From assembly GCA_963855995.1 (NCBI GenBank), contig OY979716.1, forward strand, positions 37,247,390 through 37,311,389: a stretch of DNA of 64,000 bases, given 5' to 3'. Below, piece after piece: positions 22,328 to 32,500 of the stretch; within the stretch, counting starts at the first letter, position 1; every line of letters starts with the position of its first letter. This stretch comes from Muricea muricata. Its lineage: Eukaryota > Cnidaria > Anthozoa > Malacalcyonacea > Plexauridae. Below the pieces are notes generated by a model. It was not told the DNA's origin, searched no databases, and worked only from the letters and a program-made list of their open reading frames with translations. Both the position numbers and the translations under genes were made by a program.

Positions 22328-23273
22328 ATGCCTCTTTGCTTCAAGTCTTTCCATTTTAACTTCCTCTGATGTGAACCACTTGTATTTTCTAAATATAGTT
22401 ATCTGTGGTATTAGTAATGAGAGTTAAATGATTTATTGTGGATGCAACAACTCACGTAACATAAAATACTTTTCAAGTGCATTAATGATATTGACTTAAT
22501 TCTATGCAGTTTTACCTGTACAGTATGGTCACAGTATAAGGAATAAACAGTAGAATCTCTTGAGTCGGAACCTTTGAAGTTTGTGTCCCCACGCATGTTA
22601 CATCACGCTTGTTCATTATGCAGGTCCTGGCCAATAAAAACACTGAACTGGCTATTCCGCCATTATTCTGGCCAGTCAATAGCATAAAAATAGGGGGACA
22701 TGTTGCACTGCTGAGTGACCCTACTGTTCATTTCGTATACTGTGGTATGGTTATTCTGATTGACTAGTGTGTTTGAATTGTTTATAATTACCTCAAGAAA
22801 ATATTTTAGGAATAATATAATATAAAAACCACAGTCATTGCTTGATATTTCTTGTTGAGGAGCCTTTAAAAAGATCAAAATTATTATTTTTTTCTTTTTA
22901 AAATCAAAACCAGCAAGCAAACATTATTAACAATATATTTCACCTTTAAGGCATGGCAAGCTAAATTGGAATGCTTTTGTGCAAGTTTATTCTTGTCACA
23001 CATATGATCAAGGTACCTGTCAAGTATATTATGAAAACAATTGATGTAATGCTTTCTTTTTCTTATTTCTTTAACACAATCACTGTGGTAAAAGATAAGT
23101 ATATATTATTAAATAAAATTTTGTTTTACCTCAGCACAAGATTGAATTCCTGTCTTCGAATAGATTTATCATGAGTTAAAGAGTCAAGTATTAAAATACG
23201 TCTCTTCTAGAAGTATCTGTGGACTATTCTGAATAATCTAAAACATTAAACTCTATTTCCTACTAGAGGTTTC

Positions 23274-23451
23274 GCTATTAGGTGGAATTTTACTTAATTT
23301 AACCCTCTGGGCTTGGGTTTTGACCAAATGTCACCAAATTTGGTACACATACCCCTGGGGGCGTGGCCTACAAATCCCTGACTCATCAACAGTTTCCAAC
23401 TTAAGGGGGCTCTTTTATGTTTGTTTTTTTAAAAAAATTCCACCTAATAGC
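23274..23451. repeat. 178-bp unit with inverted ends GCTATTAGGTGGAATTTT
   Basis: The 18-bp start is repeated in inverted orientation at the end (AAAATTCCACCTAATAGC). The inside is non-coding. It looks like a short MITE, or the hairpin terminus of the larger compartment. Confidence 0.7.
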
Positions 23452-26424
23452 ATTTTTGCTACCTCAGCAGGGTTTAATGGTACCCCGAAAATTCCAACAG
23501 GGTTTGGACCCCCGCGGGGTGCTTAGTAACCTCCCAAAATGGCTAAAAATAGTGACAGTCAAAAAGCACAGGGTTCGGTGCAAAGTCCAGTAAAGGTTAT
23601 GTAGTTACATACTAGCTGATATGTAATCCTGTGTCATCCAAAATAATATTTAAATCTTGCCCAGGGCAGGCAAAATATGGCACCCAGATGCATCTTGGGA
23701 CGGTGAGTCACGTGGTGCTGTCAAATTTTCAAAAACAAAATCCTGATTTTTTAGGGCCCTTTTTTTGAAAAAAAATTTTTTGCATAAATTTTACCATAAA
23801 TGGTATTACGTGGGGGGCGTGTCTATGGCCAGGAATGTGATTTTTAAATTAACATTTTTTTCCATTTTTTTAAAATGGTTTTTTACTTTGGACCTTTAAC
23901 AACCTGGATTTTTCTCAAAAAAACTTTGGCGCTAGAAAAGGCACGCAATTACATAGCCCGAACAAGTTTCGAGCCCAGTCCTTAAAACGCTTGGTCGCTA
24001 CAAATCATTATTTTTGAAAAATTGATCAAATTTAGCAAAGTTGTTCGCCATGAAGAACCTATTTTTTTCTTAAAAGATGTAGAGCAAAAACAATGTGCGT
24101 TGTTTGTTCTATGTCACCAGATCTTTCGTTTTTGTGTAATTTCTATTACGGAGGGTGGGGTATGGCCCTTGCAATAATGTAAGTTTTTTTTTTATTTTAC
24201 ACTTTTGATTTTTTTTCATAAATTTGTTATTTAAACTACTTAAGAACCCAAATTCTTTGCAGAACTTCATTGGTACTGTAGAAGCTGGGAAGGTGCATAG
24301 CCCTGCCAAATTTCAGGCCTAACCCTTTTAACCCTCAAACACTACAAACGATTATTTTTTAAAATTCCACCTAATAGCATCTGTGCTACCTTTCTTGTTT
24401 GCCATAAAGAACCTATTTTTTCTTGAAGAGATATATTGCAAAAATGATTAGCGTGATCTGTTCTACGTTATGGTTTCTTTTATTTTGAAAATATTAAAAA
24501 ATTTGTGAGGGTATATCTTTTTGAATTTAAAACATTGCAAAAAAATGAAATTTTGAAATTTCCCTATGCGTTTTCGCCCTGAAAAACCTATTTTTTCTGC
24601 GCATGACCTAGTACAAAATGAGCGCCTCATCAAGCTCTATCGGATAAGCTTATAAAAATTTTTTTATTTTTTTTTTTTATTTTGCATAAATTAGAATATT
24701 TTATTTTTCTCTTTTCAAAAATAGCAACACGTGACTTGCGTGTCACACACCATGGGGGTATTTTTAAAAAAAAAATTGTTATTTTTCAATTTTTTTCCCT
24801 ATTTAAACACCTGGATTTTTTTCAAGACAACCCTAGCGGTAGAGAGGGTGGGCAAGTGCATACTACTCCTTATTTTCAGACCCAACCCTCCTAACGCTCG
24901 CATGCTACAAACAATTATATTTTAAAATTCCACCTAATAGCATCTGTGCTACCTTTCTCGTTTGCCATGAAGAACCTATTTTTTCTTGAAAGAATATATT
25001 ACAAAAATGATCTATGTGTTCCGTTCTATCAGATAAGTCAAATTTAAAATTTTTAAGTTGCTTTTTTGCATGATAAAAATTCACATTTTTGACACACTAC
25101 TGATTTTTAAAATAAAAAAAAATAAAATTTTTTTTCCGTTTTTGAATCTGCGGACAAAGATTTCTTCCAGTTAAATTTGACAAATTCTTCTCAAACTTGG
25201 CATGTGTATTTAGCAAGATAAGGACTTGTCGAAACTCTAAACTAGTAACAGCTAGGTTGGATAGTCTTGGAGAAAATTATGCCAGAATAGGGCATCTTTT
25301 CACTATTCCACACGCATTTTCACCTTGAAGAACCTATTTTTTCCTGAGAAGATGTATTGCAAAAATGATCTACGCATCAAGTTCTATCAGATATGCAAAT
25401 CTTAAAAAATTGACTTTTTTGACCTAAGTGCCATGTCTGTATCTATGCACAGGCTTATCTTTTTACTTTGAGGCAAAAATGTAATAATAAAAGTTCATCA
25501 ACATGCCGTTCGAAGTGCAATTCTGCTTTTAGTTCTAAAAAAAATTTAAAAGGTAAAAAATTGAAAATTTTGTTCCATTTTTGAATCTGCGGACAAAGAT
25601 TTCTTGCAGTTAGATTTGATCAATTCTTTTCAAGCTTGGCCTGTGTATTTGACAAGATAAGGTCTTCTCAAAATGCTAAACTAATAGCAGCTACGTTGTA
25701 TATTTTCGTAGAAAATTAGGTCAGAACATGGCATCTTTTCACTATTCCATACGTGTTTTCAACTAGAACCTATTTTTTCCTGAGAAGATGTATTGCAAAA
25801 ATGATCTACGCATTGAGGTCTTTAATATGGGTGAAGAAAATCAGGAATATACATAGGGAGAAACAGGTGGGTGAAAAAATTTTTCTTGGGTTACTATATT
25901 ATTAATTCGTAAGCTCAATTAAACTCTGGTGGAACCAGAGCATGACCAGTATACTCACATAAAAGTTTGAAAAAAAAGGACAAAAATTTACCAAAATATT
26001 AGCAAAAAAGATTAAATGAACAATTTGGGAAACTTCATCTTATATAGTTGAACACTAACTAGACCAAGGCCCCTGTTTCCACAGCAGCCTACCGGAAGCA
26101 GCATTGTTGTTTTCTGTGCTTGGTTTTTTTTGCTCAATTTTGCTGCTTAAAAACAACAATTGTAAGTATTTTCTTCTTAATTGTAGTTAAGGCCTCCATG
26201 GAGGTATTTAGATAATTTTTTTTTTCGAAATCACAACTTTAAAAGGTTAAATTTTGCGATAGTTTTCATCTTTCAAAAATTTGGACCATTCATAAAAAGA
26301 CTGGATCGTGATTCTGGACTGTGAAATCTGGACTCTGGAATAATTTTTTTTAAATGTTTTTTCACCCTTTTTTTGCAAAAAATATATCTGTTTTGCAAAA
26401 GTCTGGAGCCTGGACTTTTTGAAG
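23452..26424. repeat. non-coding repeat field with copies of a ~90-bp dispersed repeat
   Basis: The signature is AATTCCACCTAATAGCATCT, followed by GTGCTACC, CATGAAGAACCTATTTTTTC, GATGTATTGCAAAAATGATC and a pyrimidine-rich stretch. Copies or parts lie at about 24361, 24924, 25325 and 25760 here, and at 30813, 32540, 32641, 33001, 33621 and 34005 further right. A second shared block (TTGAATCTGCGGACAAAGAT) occurs near 25143, 25582 and 33823. No protein is recognised. Confidence 0.75.
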
Positions 26425-28268
26425 ATGGCACTGGAAATGACAGTTGAAGAACTGAGGGACAAGGTGGAGAATCTTTTCGATTACCTGCAAGACATCTTGC
26501 ATCAAAAGACACCATGTGAGCAGATGTCAACATTCGTTAGTGGTAATCGGAAAGAAAGGTAATAGGCTAATGGCTGTTGTGGTTAAATGTTTCACTGGAA
26601 AATTTTAAAAAAAAATAAACATATTTAAAGGATGATTTTGGTTGAAAAATGTCCCAGTGCTTTCTTCTCTGAAAAACAACAAGAGGCCATTATAGATGAG
26701 CTTATGGAGATGATGCCTAAGAACAAGATAAGCGTCTTGGATTGCGTCATGAAGGTGCTCTTTCCGGAGACGATGATAAAGATCTATCAAGACATCCGCG
26801 GAGTATCCTACGAACGGGCACAGGAGGAGCTTCTCGAGGGCGATTTCGAGGAAACAGAGGTGCCTGTGGGAGAGGTATTTATATAAAAATGTGTAATGTG
26901 TTCTGTAACCGATATAGATTTGTTAAAAAATTCCCTCATTGTCTAGAACACAAGTCACATGTCTGATGCCGCGGATGTCGTTGCACCATCAATTGAGATC
27001 ACTGGAAAGGTAGTTATTTAATGGAATTGATAACCGATTCCCTAATCTTAATTTATTAAAAAGTATTTTATCATTGAGAGCACAAGTAGTCATGCACTAT
27101 CCAGATTGCTTGATCTTAAATCAGCTCATCCACCGCCCCAGGTATGCTCGACTAGTTTTAATCGGACAGAATTGGCTTATTCATATGTCACATATTTCAT
27201 ATTCCTATTTTTTTCAGAAGAGAAGAAGTTCAGAGACCACAATCAAATCCGTGGTCAGAGACCTTTTTAAAGGTACTCTGCCAGTCCAAAAGGTGTGTTC
27301 ACTGGTGATAATCGGTCAAAATTTCTCTATTCCTATGTCATATATTTACTATTCCCATATTTCAGAAAACGAAAAACATAAAATCTGGGAGACCGTTGAT
27401 GGCCAGAAACATCTTTGAAGGTCAGCCACCGGCCCCAAAGGTATGTTCGTCTAGTGATAATCGGCCAAAATTTCCTTGTTAATATTTCGCATATTTCCTT
27501 TTCCCATATTTCAGAAAATCAAAAGGCAACCTACGAGGACAAAATCACTCAGAGACATGTTGCAAAATACGTCTCTAGCCTCAAAGGTATGTTCCACTAG
27601 TGATAACCGGCAAAATTTCCTTATTCATATGCCATATATCATCTGCTCCAATTTTAGGACAGTGACAGTGACGGTGATGATTCCATGCAAGAATCTAGGG
27701 GGATCATCGAAAAAAGGGTTTGTTGAATTCTTCTAAACAATTCTACATGAGTTTTAGTAATATTTGCCCTGTCTCCCACTCTCATATTTTAAACACCGGA
27801 AAGCTCAGGGGATTGCGACGATGAGCCACATCACTCCAAGCAAGATTCACCAGTCCAAAAGGTAGGCACAACTAGTGATAATTGGTCAAAATTTCCTTAT
27901 TCATATGTCATATATAATGTGCTTATATTTTAGATACCTCAGTATGACAGTGGTGATTATGGAGAAGAATCTTCAGGGCTCATCGAAAAGAAGGTTTGGC
28001 AAATTTGAATGGTAAAAATTTAATTATCTGTTCGTCACATATTTCCTATTCTCATATTAGAAACTGGCAAGCTTGGGTGATGAGTGCAGTGATGGGTCAG
28101 AATATCTCCCTGACCAGCCTTCACCAGTCCAAAAGGTATGTTTCACTAGTTGTAATTGGTGAAAATTTCCTTATTCATTATGACATATATCATCTGCTCA
28201 TATTTTAGAAACGAGACAGGCAAGATCAGAGCGACGGCAATTCCTCTGACGAATTTGAAGCCACCTAA
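26425..28268 (+). CDS. multi-exon gene, N-terminal part: helical domain followed by a tandem exon array
   Basis: Exon 1 from ATG 26425 (MALEMTVEELRDKVENLFDY) ends at a GTAATA donor near 26560. Exon 2 (26631-26874) encodes a helical domain ending CVMKVLFPETMIKIYQDIRG. Exons follow at 26947-27009, 27079-27141, 27218-27292, 27366-27440, 27515-27586, 27658-27717, ~27788-27861, 27934-27993, 28061-28135 and 28209-28268. From exon 2 on, the well-defined exon lengths are multiples of three with phase-0 introns, so units can be added or lost without breaking the frame. The exon near 27788 has lost its AG acceptor, and the last exon ends in TAA just before the spliced continuation, so the gene may end here or be damaged. 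The later exons are Asp/Ser-rich. I do not know the function; position suggests a linker or DNA-binding region of the recombinase downstream. Confidence 0.6.
26875..28208 (+). repeat. tandem exon-intron duplication array with near-identical short introns
   Basis: Introns of 71-76 nt at 27142, 27293, 27441, 27587, 27862 and 28136 share the block GTATGTTCNCTAGTGATAAT, then CGGTCAAAATTTCC, TATTCATATGTCATATAT and a pyrimidine run with AG. A second intron type recurs at 27718 and 27994, and an earlier pair (26875, 27010) resemble each other. The exons between are much less alike, apart from paired units: 27658 with 27934 (both ending in a GxIEK-like motif), and ~27788 with 28061 (both ending SPVQK). 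So a two-exon unit was duplicated at least once, and single units several times. Confidence 0.8.
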
Positions 28269-28367
28269 GGTTTTGAAAAAAACAAATTAAAAAAATTAAT
28301 TAATAATTATTAATTTTTAAAGTTTTTTTACAAAGTTGATTAATTATTTGTGTTATAATTATTATAG

Positions 28368-28611
28368 CGTGAGAGAAAAACTCGAACGTGTTCTCTGTCT
28401 GGCAAGGTCATCAGATACTTGACGTCTCATTTGCGACATGTCCATCAGAAGTTTGCAGATGAGGCTGTTCAAGAATCGCAAGTGAATCGCCCAGTTAAAT
28501 CAAAGAAGCCAGTAGCCTGTCCCGTTGAAGGGTGCACTACCTATGCCGTCGGCATAGACATGCACCTTGCCAACGTCCATAAATTGGACGAACATGGTGA
28601 AGAGTACAAGA
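28368..28611 (+). CDS. zinc-finger exon of the recombinase gene
   Basis: After an ATTATAG acceptor the frame reads RERKTRTCSLSGKVIRYLTS, then HLRHVH, and further on VACPVEGC...MHLANVH. This gives two C2H2-like arrangements (C...H-x4-H and C-x4-C...H-x4-H) that could bind DNA. The exon's 3' border is unclear, since no strong donor follows EEYK. The next exon resumes at 28722. Confidence 0.55.
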
Positions 28612-28721
28612 TGTTGGTTTATTACATATCGTTAAAATAGATTTATGATTTTTATGCCATGTAAGTGAAAACTTAAAGGAATATGTGGTTATGTATCTTA
28701 CATATTTTTGTTCTATTATAG

Positions 28722-28932
28722 ATATAATGACCAAATCACACTGCTTCGGTCGATGGGAAGAGTGTCGAAAGGTAGCTCGGGGGACAAACCCAGCACGAGT
28801 GCGGCAAAACCATCATCGCCGTCACATTCGTCGCCATCGCACTCATCACCATCCGACGACGAATTAAGCAATCCCCTTGACAAGTTGCTGGCTTCCCCAA
28901 AGAGACCAAGGGCGGACCCACCACTTGCGGTG
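28722..28932 (+). CDS. Ser/Pro-rich linker exon of the recombinase gene
   Basis: Bounded by TTATAG and a GTGTAA donor. It contains the triplicated SPSHSSPSHSSPSDDE and a basic/proline tail, KRPRADPPLAV. Probably a flexible linker between the zinc fingers and the recombinase core. Confidence 0.5.
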
Positions 28933-29102
28933 GTGTAATATTTTTGTTTTTCAACATACATTTTACTTGCCTCTCCCCAACATACATTGTTCCCTGGATT
29001 CTCTCCTGATCTATATATATCCCAAAAATGTCAATCATCTTAATTAAACTCCACCATTAAAGACTATGTAATAAACTATTTGTATGTTTTTATACACTGC
29101 AG

Positions 29103-30364
29103 GTTGTCAGGGAGATAGAAGATCTCCCGGTTATGCGCTTGTTTAGCCACCACCTTCGTACATATGAAGGTGGTATGCGAAAACAGCGCATTTCCACAGA
29201 CCACGTGATGAGAGTGGGGCGCTTGCTCTACGAGGTCGAGACCGTGCCGAAGACTGTTCGCCATCTGTGGCAACATATTCCTTTATCCAAAATAAGGAAC
29301 AACTTCTTCGCTTCCTTCTGGGGAAGGACCGCAGAAAACCACAGACCCTGAAGTCTTACATCGTCAGCTTGCGGATTTTCCTCAAATTCGTCCTCTGCTG
29401 CCAAGAAGAGATCAGAGATCTGATGCCATTTGGCGATGACGATCTCTGTCAGGTGAGGGTTTGTAACGTTTTGCAAATATGATCACTAAATAATAATTAT
29501 AAATTATAAATAAATAAATTATTATTGTTGCTATTTTTGTTGTTGTTCCAGGTCAATTCTGCAATGAACAGGCTGGACCTGTGGCCCAAGGCATTGTCGG
29601 ATGCATTCAACCTGAGAAAGTTCGAAGTTCAGCAGCGGGATGAGGAGGAGAAGCTGATGACTGAAGATTTTCAAGCCTTCGTCGACAGCAACAAGGCGAA
29701 GGAAATAAGGTCGGAATATGTCAGGTTGGCAGACAATCCGAATGAGGCGGTGGACATCATGAAGTTTGCAGAACTTCGAGACTACTTGCTGCTGCTGGTC
29801 ATCACAGCAAGTGGTCAACGATGTGGGGCTGCGGGCAACCTCACAGTCGGGTAGTTCCGCAGTGGTGTCCACCACTCGAAGGATTTGTACATCACCAGGA
29901 CTCTCGGGCACAAAACATCTGCTGGTGGCCATGTAAAACTGATGTGGGACGCGCAGTTGAACAGGATGGCCAACACCTACCTTGATGTCCTGCGGCCGAT
30001 GTTTGCGAACGAACGGTCGGTCATTGCCGTGACTGCTGGCATTCTGGCAATGCCGGCCTTCTTCATCAGTGCTGCCGGTCAGCTGATGAACGAATCCATG
30101 GTCTTGAAGCGAATCATTGCTATGGGCAAAAAGTTGAAGCTTGACTTGCCCGGAAATCTGCACGGGTCGCGATTGAGGAAGGGCATGGTCACGCTTCAAC
30201 GGACGGATGAAGCTGCAACCATCTCCCCGCGAACATTGGCCAAGCAGATGAGCCATTCTGTGGCAACTGCGCAAACCTATTACTATGTGGAAGAAGAGGC
30301 ACAGTCTGATGCCAGAGTGGCATCCTACCTTAAGTCCCTCTTCCAACCTGAACAGGCAACGTAA
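29103..30364 (+). pseudogene. tyrosine recombinase core (Crypton-like) in two exons
   Basis: Exon 29103-29452 encodes the helical N-terminal (core-binding) domain, ending SYIVSLRIFLKFVL and DDDLCQ at a GTGAGG donor, with one frameshift near 29265. Exon 29552-30364 encodes the catalytic domain: SGQRCGAAGNLTV (Arg I, ~29815), GNLHGSRLRKGM (H-x2-R, ~30165) and MSHSVATAQTYYYV (nucleophile Tyr, ~30280). A TAG at 29851-29853 interrupts it between Arg I and the next block. The signature residues are kept, so the family call is firm, but this copy looks dead. No reverse transcriptase is nearby, which argues against DIRS and for a Crypton-type DNA element. The recombinase would cut and rejoin DNA at a specific site through a 3'-phosphotyrosine. 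Confidence 0.72.
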
Positions 30365-30473
30365 ACAGAGGTCCTTCATTTATAACAGTATCATCATATA
30401 CTGAAACAAGTTAACCTGTTGAAATATCATTAAATTACTTGTTAATTATTATTATTTTTATTATTATTATTAG

Positions 30474-31433
30474 GCCCCTTCTGGTGATGTGTCCACCACC
30501 ACTGCTCCACTCCCTTCCACAGTGGTCCCTACAGTCAGTTCTGAGGTCCGGCAACGAACAAATGTAAATATTTTTCCTCAAAGCTAACCTGTTGAAATGT
30601 TGTATTAATTATTAATTATTATTATTATTATTATTATTAGGTCCCTCTGAGCGAACAACCGGAAGTGTCACCTGGACCACCACACATCCATTTTGTTAGC
30701 GATGCCATGCCAATAGTGAAGCCACGGACCTTGAAGATAAGCAAATACATGGCCCTGCCAAATTTCAAGCCCAACCCTGCTAACGCTCGCACGTTGCAAT
30801 CGATTACTTCTTCAATTCCACCTAATATCATCTGTGCTACCTTTCTTGTTCACCTTGAAGAACATATTTTTTCCTGAGAAGATGTATTGCAAAAATGATG
30901 TACGCATCGAGTTCTACGAGATAGGCAAATAAAAATGCACCTTCAACAATTGATGTTTGTGCAGTCAAATACTCAGGCGATTTTTACACCGAAAATTATT
31001 TAAAATGCCATGTCTGTATCTATGCACAGGCTTATCTTTTCACTTTGAGGCAAAAGTGTAAGGATAAAAGTTCATCACCACACTGTTCTAAGTGCAATTC
31101 TGCATTTAATTATTATTATTATTATTATCAGATTTCTTCAGCTGGGAAGAGTTATGATCATCTTGTTCCAGTGGTTCGGTTGGTCAAGCATGGGTTTCAA
31201 CAACAAACTAATGTAAATATTTTTTCTGAAAGTTAACCTGTTGATATTTGACTACAATAATTACTAATTATTATTATTATTATTAGGTTTCTTTGAGCGA
31301 TCAACCATCTCAGATAACACCAGGAGACTCAGAAGAACCACCTACATCTGTGGAAATGCCTGTTAAACAGGCATTAACTCCGCAGCAAAAGTGTGTGTCT
31401 TGGCTCACAAAAGGGGTCATAGAAAAACGTTGA
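30474..31433 (+). CDS. duplicated downstream exon pairs with (TTA)n introns
   Basis: Pair one: 30474-30563 (30 codons, ending QRTN) and from 30641 (GTCCCTCTGAGCGAACAACC). Pair two: 31132-31212 (27 codons, ending QQTN) and 31287-31433 (GTTTCTTTGAGCGATCAACC, stop TGA). The introns of both begin GTAAATATTTTT, contain TAACCTGTTGA and end in a TTATTATTATTAG run, so the pair arose by duplication. Pair one's second exon runs into the dispersed repeat near 30745. Peptides are Pro/Ser/Thr-rich with no recognised domain. They may be alternative 3' exons of the recombinase gene or remnants of a second copy. Confidence 0.45.
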
Positions 31434-31653
31434 GTCCACAGTATTGTCCTCATTTACGGCAAGGCATTACTAGACGGATCGACAAGCCGAAGTCGTTGAC
31501 AAAGCAACACGGCACCTGCACGCTCGTGCTGGTGTTAAAGAGATCAACGAGGCTGTCAAGAAATATGTAGAATGTCAGCAGCATAAAATTTCAGAAATCT
31601 TTTCACGGCAACAAATCCATGATAAGTTCAAGAACATTTGTAAAAAAGGTAGA
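31434..31653 (+). CDS. open exon-like segment, helical, unknown
   Basis: From about 31480 the frame reads EVVDKATRHLHARAGVKEIN and later KISEIFSRQQIHDKFKN, ending ICKKG at a GTAGAT donor. The last part (DKFKN.xxKK) recurs in each unit of the following 134-bp tandem repeat, so that repeat is an amplified exon plus intron. Confidence 0.4.
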
Positions 31654-31700
31654 TTTTGTATATATTTAATTTTTTAGTTTCATAAGACAGTATTTTTATA

Positions 31701-32158
31701 ACAGGTAAAGACCTGTGCAATTCGATGAAAGGCAAAAACCTGTCGAAATGCATTACGTGACAAATTCAAGAACCTTGTCAAAAAGAGGAACATTTTGTAC
31801 CAATTTTTTATTTTTATAACTCAGCATTTTGATAACAGGTAAAGACCTGTGCCATTCGACTAAAGGCAAACACCTGTCGAAATGTATTACGTGGCAAATT
31901 CAAGAACCTTGTCAAAAAGTGGTACATTTTGTACCAATTTTTTAGTTTTATAACTCAGCATTTTGGTAACAGGTAAAGACCTGTGCCATTCGACTAAAGG
32001 CAAAGACCTGTCGAAATGTATTACGTGACAAATTCAAGAACCTTGTCAAAGAGGTACATGTTGTAAATATTTTTTAGTTTATAACTCAGCATTTGATAAC
32101 AGGTAAAGACCTGTGCCATTCGACTAAAGGCAAACACCTGTCGAAATGTATATTTTTG
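31701..32158 (+). repeat. 134-bp tandem repeat, about 3.5 copies
   Basis: Units start ACAGGTAAAGACCTGTGC at 31701, 31835, 31969 and 32099 (spacings 134, 134, 130). Each contains ACCTGTCGAAATG, ACAAATTCAAGAACCTTGTC and an intron-like TTTTTAGTTTTATAACTCAG tract ending in ACAG. Confidence 0.92.
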
Positions 32159-32282
32159 TAAATAGTTATCTACATTTTTATATTTTGATGATTACATGAT
32201 GATAAGTATACTCTTATACCCATATTTTTACTATTTTGTACATAATTTTACCTGAAAAAAAACCCCCAGTTTTTTCTTCACA

Positions 32283-32500
32283 AATCTAGGATTACAATCC
32301 TAACCCTGATCCTAATACTAATCCCCGCCCAAACCTAATCCTAATCCTAACCCATTCCTAATCCTATCCCATTCCTAATCGTAACCCTAATCTTAATGAT
32401 ATCCTAATCCCAATCCTAACACTGATCCTAATCCTAATCTTAACCCTGACCCTAATCCTTATCCTATTCCAATCCTATTCCTAGCCCTAACTGATATACT
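32283..32500. repeat. degenerate telomere-like CCTAAY tract
   Basis: About 200 bp of CCTAAT, CCTAAC, CCTATT and related hexamers, all on this strand, resembling decayed (CCCTAA)n. A short second piece (ACCTAACCCTAACC) occurs at 34321, immediately outside the right border of the compartment. Confidence 0.85.

Larger units (their letters stand above)
18231..23206 (-). pseudogene. Ulp1/SENP-type (C48) protease gene, C-terminal exons, split by the ISL2EU-like element
   Basis: Four exons in perfect phase on the minus strand. 23206-23130 carries ILILDSL (the catalytic Asp of C48 proteases). 23016-22944 continues with YLDHMCDKNK. 22863-22792 carries APQQ and NDCGFYIILF (oxyanion Gln and catalytic Cys). 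22402-22330 carries KWFTSEEVKME. All have GT-AG borders, no stops and correct codon splitting. The last exon is cut by the transposon at AT; on the far side the frame resumes at 18287 and stops at 18233-18231. That overlaps the end of the plus-strand THAP transposase by 29 bp. The exon with the catalytic His should lie upstream but is not found before the repeat compartment starting at 23.27 kb. Ulp1 enzymes remove SUMO-like modifiers; copies are often carried by DNA transposons. Here it may be the partner gene of the first THAP transposase. Confidence 0.78.

Noticed and set aside
28716..29038. Minus-strand frames opposite the Ser-rich exon
   Set aside because: Antisense of the TCACCATCG repeats in the Ser/Pro linker.
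29531..30379. 282-codon minus-strand frame opposite the recombinase core
   Set aside because: Exact antisense of the recombinase exon, which carries R, H-x2-R and Tyr motifs; the minus-strand peptide shows no domain.
32283..32500. Possible true chromosome end
   Set aside because: The tract is highly degenerate, only ~200 bp and followed by normal sequence, so it is interstitial.
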